Source: Actinomycetes bacterium (GTDB lineage Bacteria; Actinomycetota; Acidimicrobiia; Acidimicrobiales; Bog-793). From it: a stretch of DNA of 56,858 nt. Every line of letters starts with the position of its first letter. Position 1 is the stretch's first letter. Shown here piece after piece: positions 52,200 through 56,858 of this stretch. Made by a program: the position numbers and the translations under genes. The stretch spans positions 1 through 56,858 of the forward strand of contig JAKBAA010000010.1 in the NCBI GenBank assembly GCA_021809425.1, read 5' to 3'. The notes under the pieces are model-generated. The model searched no databases. It was given only the letters and a program-made list of their open reading frames with translations, and was not told the origin of the DNA.

Positions 52200-53020
52200 G
52201 CCCCGGCGGGACGGTGGGCCCCGGCGGGACGGACGGGCCGGCCGGCGGCTTCCGGTGCATCCCCGCGATCGACCTCCGCGGCGGGCGCTGCGTGCGCCTG
52301 CTGCGCGGTGACTTCGCCGAGGAGACCGTCTACGGCGATCCGCTCGCCCAGGCGCTCGCCTACGAGGCGGCCGGGGCGGCGCTGCTGCACGTGGTCGACC
52401 TCGACGCCGCCCGCAGCGGGCAGCCGTCGGCGGAGAACCGGGCGGCGGTGGCGGCGATCGTCGAAGGGTGCGCCGTCCCGGTGCAGCTGGGCGGGGGGAT
52501 CCGCGACGAGGGGGCCGCCGAGGCGGCGCTGTCGGCGGGGATCGCCCGGGTGGTCGTCGGTACGGCCGGTGTCGAGGACCCGGCGCTCGTCCGGCGGCTC
52601 GCCGAGCGGCACCCCGGGCGGGTCCTCGCCGGCCTGGACCACCGCCGGACCGACGGTGGCCGGCGGGTGGTGGCCGTGCGGGGCTGGGTGGAGGAGAGCG
52701 GGATCGACCTCGAGGACGCCCTGGCGGTGCTCGACGGGGCGCCGCTCGCCGGGGTGGTCGTCACCGACATCACCCGCGACGGGACGCTCGAGGGGCCGGA
52801 CCTGGCCGGGTACGAGGTGGCGCTGTCGGCCACCTCGACGCCGGTCGTCGCCTCGGGGGGTGTCGGCACGCTCGACCATCTGCGACGCCTCGCCGGGCTC
52901 ACGACGGCAGGCCGCCGCCTCGCCGGGGTGGTGGTCGGCAGGGCGCTCCTGTCCGGCGCCCTCGACCTGGGCGAGGCGCTGGCGGCGACGGCCGCCGCCG
53001 CCGGGTCCGGGGCGGCGTGA
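52196..53020 (+). CDS. hisA: Phosphoribosyl isomerase HisA (possibly the dual HisA/TrpF enzyme PriA)
   Basis: Protein of 274 residues, beta/alpha barrel. It isomerises ProFAR to PRFAR. Asp in IPAIDLRGG, the second acid in [11 protein letters not shown] and [13 protein letters not shown] then [11 protein letters not shown] are present. Many actinobacteria use a dual-substrate PriA that also does the TrpF step; the RGWVEES loop allows that but is not diagnostic. The N-terminal extension of about 20 residues carries [15 protein letters not shown] from a near-repeat. It starts at a GTG overlapping hisH in a GTGA pattern. Confidence 0.93.
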   Translation: MSPGGTVGPGGTDGPAGGFRCIPAIDLRGGRCVRLLRGDFAEETVYGDPLAQALAYEAAGAALLHVVDLDAARSGQPSAENRAAVAAIVEGCAVPVQLGGGIRDEGAAEAALSAGIARVVVGTAGVEDPALVRRLAERHPGRVLAGLDHRRTDGGRRVVAVRGWVEESGIDLEDALAVLDGAPLAGVVVTDITRDGTLEGPDLAGYEVALSATSTPVVASGGVGTLDHLRRLAGLTTAGRRLAGVVVGRALLSGALDLGEALAATAAAAGSGAA

Positions 53021-53805
53021 TGCGGGCCGTGCGGATCGTGCCGTGCCTCGACGTGGACGCCGGCCGCGTGGTGAAGGGGACGAGCTTCGTCGACCTGCGC
53101 GACGCCGGCGACCCGGTCGAGCTGGCGCGCCGCTACGACGAGGAGGGGGCCGACGAGCTGGTCTTCCTCGACATCACCGCCTCGTCGGACGGTCGCTCGA
53201 CGATGGTCGAGGTGGTCGAGCGGACGGCCGAGCAGGTGTTCATCCCGCTGACCGTCGGGGGCGGCGTGCGCACGATGGAGGACGCCACCCGGCTGCTGCG
53301 CGCCGGTGCCGACAAGGTGGCGGTCAACTCGGCGGCCCTCGCCCGCCCGGCGCTCGTGGCCGAGCTTGCCGAGGTGTTCGGCAGCCAGTGCGTGGTGGTG
53401 GCGATCGACGCCAAGCGCCGGCCGGGCGGGGTGGGCTTCGAGGTCCACACCCACGGTGGCCGTCGCCCGACCGGGATGGACGCCCTCGAGTGGGCGGTCG
53501 AGGCGGCCCGTCTCGGCGCCGGGGAGCTGCTCGTCACCTCGATGGACCGGGACGGCACCGAGGCCGGCTACGACCTCGAGCTGACCGGGGCGATCGCCGA
53601 GTCGGTCAACGTTCCGGTCGTGGCCTCCGGCGGGGTGGGCAGCCTCGAGCACCTCGCCGAGGGGGCCGAGCGGGCCGGCGCCGACGCCCTCCTCGCCGCG
53701 TCCATCTTCCACTACGGCCGGTACACGATCGCCGAGGCCAAGGCGTTCCTCGCCGGGCGCGGGGTCACGGTGCGCCCGATCGCCGGGGTGGCCGCCGGGG
53801 AGTGA
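53020..53805 (+). CDS. hisF: Imidazole glycerol phosphate synthase cyclase subunit
   Basis: Protein of 261 residues, beta/alpha barrel partner of HisH. It joins ammonia to PRFAR and cleaves it into imidazoleglycerol phosphate and AICAR. Catalytic aspartates are in [16 protein letters not shown] and [36 protein letters not shown] and [14 protein letters not shown] are typical. The ATG overlaps the hisA stop (TGATG). It ends 26 bp before the GroES-like gene. Confidence 0.97.
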   Translation: MRAVRIVPCLDVDAGRVVKGTSFVDLRDAGDPVELARRYDEEGADELVFLDITASSDGRSTMVEVVERTAEQVFIPLTVGGGVRTMEDATRLLRAGADKVAVNSAALARPALVAELAEVFGSQCVVVAIDAKRRPGGVGFEVHTHGGRRPTGMDALEWAVEAARLGAGELLVTSMDRDGTEAGYDLELTGAIAESVNVPVVASGGVGSLEHLAEGAERAGADALLAASIFHYGRYTIAEAKAFLAGRGVTVRPIAGVAAGE

Positions 53806-53818
53806 CCCCGCCAGGCAC

Positions 53819-53824
53819 TACCGT
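53819..53824 (+). promoter_or_regulatory. Possible internal -10 box (TACCGT) in the his operon
   Basis: TACCGT ends 7 nt before the ATG of the GroES-like gene at 53832. It may allow the distal genes (groES-like, hisI, trpE, ygfZ) to be transcribed separately. Confidence 0.4.
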
Positions 53825-53831
53825 GCAGGCC

Positions 53832-54191
53832 ATGGAGCGCGACACGGGCTCGCCGGGCCTCGGCTTGGGCCTGGGCGACGACAAGCAGGCGATCACCATG
53901 CTGAACGACCGGGTGCTCGTCAAGGTGCCCGAGTCCGAGGGGGAGCGCCGGTCGCGTGCCGGGATCCTCATCCCGGCGACCGCCAAGGTGGCCCGCCGGC
54001 TGTCATGGGCCGACGTGATGGCGGTGGGACCCCACGTGCGCACGATCAAGGGCGGCGACAAGGTGCTGTTCAACCCGGAGGAGACCTTCGAGGTCGAGAT
54101 GCACGGCGAGGAGTACCTCATCCTGCGCGAGCGCGACCTGCACGCCGTGGCGGCCGCCCGGCTCGACGGCGGGACCGGGCTGTACCTGTGA
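53832..54191 (+). CDS. GroES-like (Cpn10) protein embedded in the his operon
   Basis: Protein of 119 residues. The Cpn10 beta-barrel pattern is clear: [40 protein letters not shown] in place of the mobile loop, [20 protein letters not shown] and [20 protein letters not shown]. Cpn10 normally caps the GroEL folding chamber. There is no groEL here. The N-terminal 20 residues ([20 protein letters not shown]) and the mobile-loop region differ from classic GroES: the usual GGIVLT-like segment is [15 protein letters not shown]. It may be a specialised relative rather than the main co-chaperonin. Its stop overlaps the hisI start by 4 bases. Confidence 0.85.
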   Translation: MERDTGSPGLGLGLGDDKQAITMLNDRVLVKVPESEGERRSRAGILIPATAKVARRLSWADVMAVGPHVRTIKGGDKVLFNPEETFEVEMHGEEYLILRERDLHAVAAARLDGGTGLYL

Positions 54192-54580
54192 GCGGTCCGG
54201 GCGCCGCCACGGCCGAGGCGTCGACGGTCCGCTTCGGGGCGGACGGGCTCGTCGTGGCCGTAGTGCAGGACGCCGAGCGCCGTGACGTGCTGATGGTCGG
54301 CTACATGGACGCCGAGGCGCTCCGCCGCACGCTCGGCACCGGCAGGACCTGGTTCTGGAGCCGCAGCCGGCAGGAGTACTGGTGCAAGGGCGAGACGTCG
54401 GGCAACCGCCAGCACGTGCGGCGGGTGACGGTCGACTGCGACGGCGACGCCGTGCTCGTCGAGGTGCACCAGGAGGGTGCCGGCGCCTGTCACACGGGGG
54501 AGCGCACCTGCTTCTACCGCGAGCTCGCGGCGGTCGCCGGGGAGGCGGCCGGCCCGGCCGGCCCGGGGAGCGCGCGCTGA
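54188..54580 (+). CDS. hisI: Phosphoribosyl-AMP cyclohydrolase
   Basis: Protein of 130 residues. It opens the purine ring of phosphoribosyl-AMP with a zinc ion. [68 protein letters not shown] contain the zinc cysteines (quoted in part). The HisE pyrophosphohydrolase domain fused in many bacteria is absent. It starts at a GTG overlapping the GroES-like stop, and trpE follows 1 bp after its stop. Confidence 0.96.
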   Translation: MSGPGAATAEASTVRFGADGLVVAVVQDAERRDVLMVGYMDAEALRRTLGTGRTWFWSRSRQEYWCKGETSGNRQHVRRVTVDCDGDAVLVEVHQEGAGACHTGERTCFYRELAAVAGEAAGPAGPGSAR

Positions 54581-54581
54581 G

Positions 54582-56135
54582 GTGGCCCACCTCGGCTTCG
54601 ACCGCTTCCTGGAGCTGCGCCGGGACCACAACGTGGTGCCGGTGTTCGAGGAGCGCCTCGCCGACGCCCTGACGCCGGTGGGCGCCTTCCGCTCGGTGGT
54701 GGGCGACGGGCCGGGCTTCCTGCTCGAGTCGGTGGAGAACGGGGAGCGCTGGAGCCGGTACTCCTTCGTCGGGCGCTCGCCGGCGGCGACCCTCGTGGCT
54801 GCCGACGGCCGGGTGGAGGTGATCCACGGGGCGGTGGACGGGGCGGTGCCGCTCGACGGCGGGGTGCTCGCCTGCCTGGAGGGCCTGCTCGCCCGCCACC
54901 GCTCGCCGCACCTCGAGGAGCTGCCGCCCTTCCACGGCGGCATCGTCGGCTACCTGGGCTACGACGTGGTGCGCGAGGTCGAGCACCTGCCGAAGGCGCC
55001 CCCGGACGATCGCGGCCTGCCGGACGCCGTCCTGTCGGTGGTCGGCGAGCTGGTCGCCTTCGACCACTGGCACAGCCGGGTGACCCTGGTCGACAACGCC
55101 GTGCTGGCCGGTGGCGTGGCCGAGGACGAGGCCGGCCTGCGCCGGCGCTACGACGCCTCCTGCCGGCGGATCGCCGTCCTGCGGGCGGACCTCGAGCGGC
55201 CGGTGCCCGAGGTGCTGACGGCGCCGCCCGACAAGGCGGCGCGCCTCGCGGACGGGGCGGTCCGGCGGACGATGACGAGCGAGGGCTACGCCCGGGCGGT
55301 CGAGGCGGTGAAGGAGTACATCCGGGCCGGCGACGCCTTCCAGGTGGTGCTGTCGCAACGCTTCGACGTCGAGCTCGGGGTCGACCCGTTCGACGTCTAC
55401 CGGGTGCTCCGCCAGGTGAACCCGAGCCCGTACATGTTCTTCCTGCGCCAGGGGGGTGTGAGCGTGGTCGGGGCGTCGCCCGAGCCGCTCGTCCAGCTGC
55501 GCCGCGGCAGGGTGGTGTCGCGGCCGATCGCCGGGACGCGCCGGCGGGGGGCGAGCGAGGAGGAGGACCGCAGGCTCGCCGCCGAGCTGGTCGAGCACCC
55601 GAAGGAGCTGGCCGAGCACGTCATGCTCGTCGACCTCGCCCGCAACGACGTCGGCCGTGTGGTGCGGTTCGGCACCGAGCAGGTGGACGAGCTGATGACG
55701 CTCGAGCGCTACAGCCACGTGATGCACCTCACCTCGCAGGTCTCCGGGGAGCTCCTCGAGGGCAAGGGGCCGATCGACGTGCTGCGGGCGACGCTGCCGG
55801 CGGGGACGGTGTCGGGGGCGCCGAAGGTGCGGGCGATGGAGATCATCGACGAGCTCGAGCCGACGCGGCGCGGGCCGTACGCCGGGGTGGTCGCCTACCT
55901 CGACTTCACCGGCGACCTGGACACGGCGATCACCATCCGCACCCTCGTGGTCGGGCCGGACGGGCGCGCCTCGGTGCAGGCCGGTGCCGGCATCGTCGCC
56001 GACAGCGACCCGCTCGCCGAGGACGCCGAGTGCCAGTCCAAGGCGGCAGCCATCCTGTCGGCCATTGCCGGGGCCCGGGCCCTGTCGGCCGAGCGCGCCG
56101 CCCTCGGCGGGACAGATCCGGACGGTTCGCCGTGA
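54582..56135 (+). CDS. trpE: Anthranilate synthase component I
   Basis: Protein of 517 residues. It turns chorismate and ammonia into anthranilate, the first step of tryptophan synthesis, working with TrpG. The N-terminal LLESVENGERWSRYSFVGRSP carries the tryptophan-feedback region. The catalytic part has AFQVVLSQRFDVE, YMFFLRQGGVSVVGASPEPL, RPIAGTRRRGASEEED, LVDLARNDVGRV, PAGTVSGAPKVRAMEIIDEL and AGAGIVADSDP. It is coupled to hisI, and its stop overlaps the next GTG by 4 bases. his and trp genes being mixed in one operon is seen in other actinobacteria. Confidence 0.96.
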   Translation: MAHLGFDRFLELRRDHNVVPVFEERLADALTPVGAFRSVVGDGPGFLLESVENGERWSRYSFVGRSPAATLVAADGRVEVIHGAVDGAVPLDGGVLACLEGLLARHRSPHLEELPPFHGGIVGYLGYDVVREVEHLPKAPPDDRGLPDAVLSVVGELVAFDHWHSRVTLVDNAVLAGGVAEDEAGLRRRYDASCRRIAVLRADLERPVPEVLTAPPDKAARLADGAVRRTMTSEGYARAVEAVKEYIRAGDAFQVVLSQRFDVELGVDPFDVYRVLRQVNPSPYMFFLRQGGVSVVGASPEPLVQLRRGRVVSRPIAGTRRRGASEEEDRRLAAELVEHPKELAEHVMLVDLARNDVGRVVRFGTEQVDELMTLERYSHVMHLTSQVSGELLEGKGPIDVLRATLPAGTVSGAPKVRAMEIIDELEPTRRGPYAGVVAYLDFTGDLDTAITIRTLVVGPDGRASVQAGAGIVADSDPLAEDAECQSKAAAILSAIAGARALSAERAALGGTDPDGSP

Positions 56136-56858
56136 CGGGCGCCCCGCCGGGGCGGCTGGACCGGTGGGCCACGGCCGAGGCGTTCGGATCGGGCGTGGTC
56201 GCCCGGGACGCCGTGCGCGACGTCGTGGTCGTGCGCGGGCCGGATGCCGGCAGCTTCCTGCAGGGCCAGTGCACCCAAGACCTGTCCGGGCTGGAGCCGG
56301 GCGGGGTGGCGGACGCCCTGGTGCTGTCGGTGCAGGGCAAGGTGGTGGCGCTCGTGCGCTGCTGGCGCAGGACGGCCGACGAGCTGGTGCTCGAGACGGC
56401 CGCCGGGTACGGAGAGGCGCTGGCCGAGCGTTTGCGGCGGTTCAAGATCCGGGTGAAGGTCGAGCTCGAGTGGGCGAGCTGGCCGCTCGTAGAGGTACGC
56501 GGGCCGGATGCCACGGCGCTGGCGGAGCCGGGCGGCTTCGGGATCGCCGTGCCGACCCGGTCGGGATGGCCGTCGCTCGACCTGCTCGGCGAGGCCACGG
56601 GGCTCGCCGACGGCGTGGCGCGGGGCGACGAGGCGACCTTCGAGGCGGCCCGCTGCGAGGCCGGCCTGCCGGCGATGGGCAGTGAGCTCGACGAGGGCAC
56701 CATCCCGTACGAGGCCGGCATCGTCGAGTGGACGGTCAGCTTCACGAAGGGCTGCTACACCGGTCAGGAGCTCGTGGCGCGCCTCGACGCCCGCGGGGCC
56801 CGGGTGCCACGCGTGCTGCGCGGCGTCGTCGGGCCCGGCGTCGTCGGGCCCGGCGTCG
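56132..56858 (+). CDS. ygfZ: YgfZ/GcvT-family folate-binding protein, cut by the window edge
   Basis: At least 242 residues, no stop before the end. Translation from GTG at 56132 gives DVVVVRGPDAGSFLQGQCTQ and GGVADALVLSVQGKVVALVR; near residue 208 comes the YgfZ signature KGCYTGQELVARLDARG. YgfZ uses tetrahydrofolate in Fe-S cluster assembly or repair. It differs from the true GcvT at 2678 by that signature. The last visible codons are a 15-bp tandem repeat giving GVVGP units. The start overlaps the trpE stop. Further codons lie beyond the window. Confidence 0.88.
   Translation, partial: MTGAPPGRLDRWATAEAFGSGVVARDAVRDVVVVRGPDAGSFLQGQCTQDLSGLEPGGVADALVLSVQGKVVALVRCWRRTADELVLETAAGYGEALAERLRRFKIRVKVELEWASWPLVEVRGPDATALAEPGGFGIAVPTRSGWPSLDLLGEATGLADGVARGDEATFEAARCEAGLPAMGSELDEGTIPYEAGIVEWTVSFTKGCYTGQELVARLDARGARVPRVLRGVVGPGVVGPGV
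56821..56858. repeat. 15-bp tandem repeat in the ygfZ-like gene, running off the window
   Basis: CGGCGTCGTCGGGCC begins at 56821 and 56836, and a partial copy begins at 56851. It codes (GVVGP)n in frame. The array may continue past the window. Confidence 0.85.

Overview
The window is very GC-rich, densely packed bacterial DNA with many GTG and TTG starts and short overlaps between co-directional genes. A mycothiol synthase (MshD), two DUF3298 secreted proteins, a polyprenol-phosphate mannose synthase, menaquinone genes and many apparently leaderless transcripts point to a high-GC actinobacterium. A deep-branching class such as Acidimicrobiia is my best guess, but that is inference, since no rRNA or other marker is present. 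No tRNA, rRNA, CRISPR array, insertion sequence or prophage block was seen.

Layout. (1) 124-2426: a PAS-GGDEF-EAL cyclic-di-GMP enzyme and an AhpD-like protein. (2) 2478-6726: a glycine riboswitch controlling gcvT-gcvP. (3) 6730-10053, minus strand: an intradiol dioxygenase of hydroxyquinol type and two tandem DUF3298 secreted proteins. (4) 10209-14943: a formate dehydrogenase operon whose catalytic subunit reads through an in-frame UGA as selenocysteine; the usual large subunit is divided between the first and third genes, with a NuoE-NuoF fusion between them. (5) 14977-17018: a GH25 lysozyme-like protein and an aldo/keto reductase. (6) 17094-24266: a short leader ORF, alaS, ruvX, aroE, then a TetR regulator, an AlkB-type oxygenase and rarA. 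(7) 24104-29524: a two-component system, two SEDS (RodA/FtsW) proteins and a bifunctional-nuclease (DUF151) protein. (8) 29587-33306: ppk1 and ppx for polyphosphate. (9) 33377-37840: a flippase-like membrane protein, polyprenol-P-mannose synthase, menF, menG and a small membrane protein. (10) 38133-40592: a SpoIIE/PP2C phosphatase fused to a KaiB-like domain, followed 3 bp later by a full double-domain KaiC. (11) 40638-48425: rlmN, mshD, nth, a SbcD/YhaO-like nuclease, a YhaN-like ATPase and a small coiled protein. (12) 48513-56858: hisD-C-B-H-A-F, a GroES-like gene, hisI, trpE and a YgfZ-like gene cut by the window edge.

The two most unusual systems are the phosphatase-KaiB/KaiC pair, which looks like a clock-type oscillator whose output arm is a PP2C phosphatase rather than a histidine kinase, and the split selenocysteine formate dehydrogenase with a recognisable bacterial SECIS hairpin. 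Two genome-wide habits also show: -10 hexamers placed 6-8 nt before start codons (leaderless transcripts), and small in-frame tandem repeats at gene ends.
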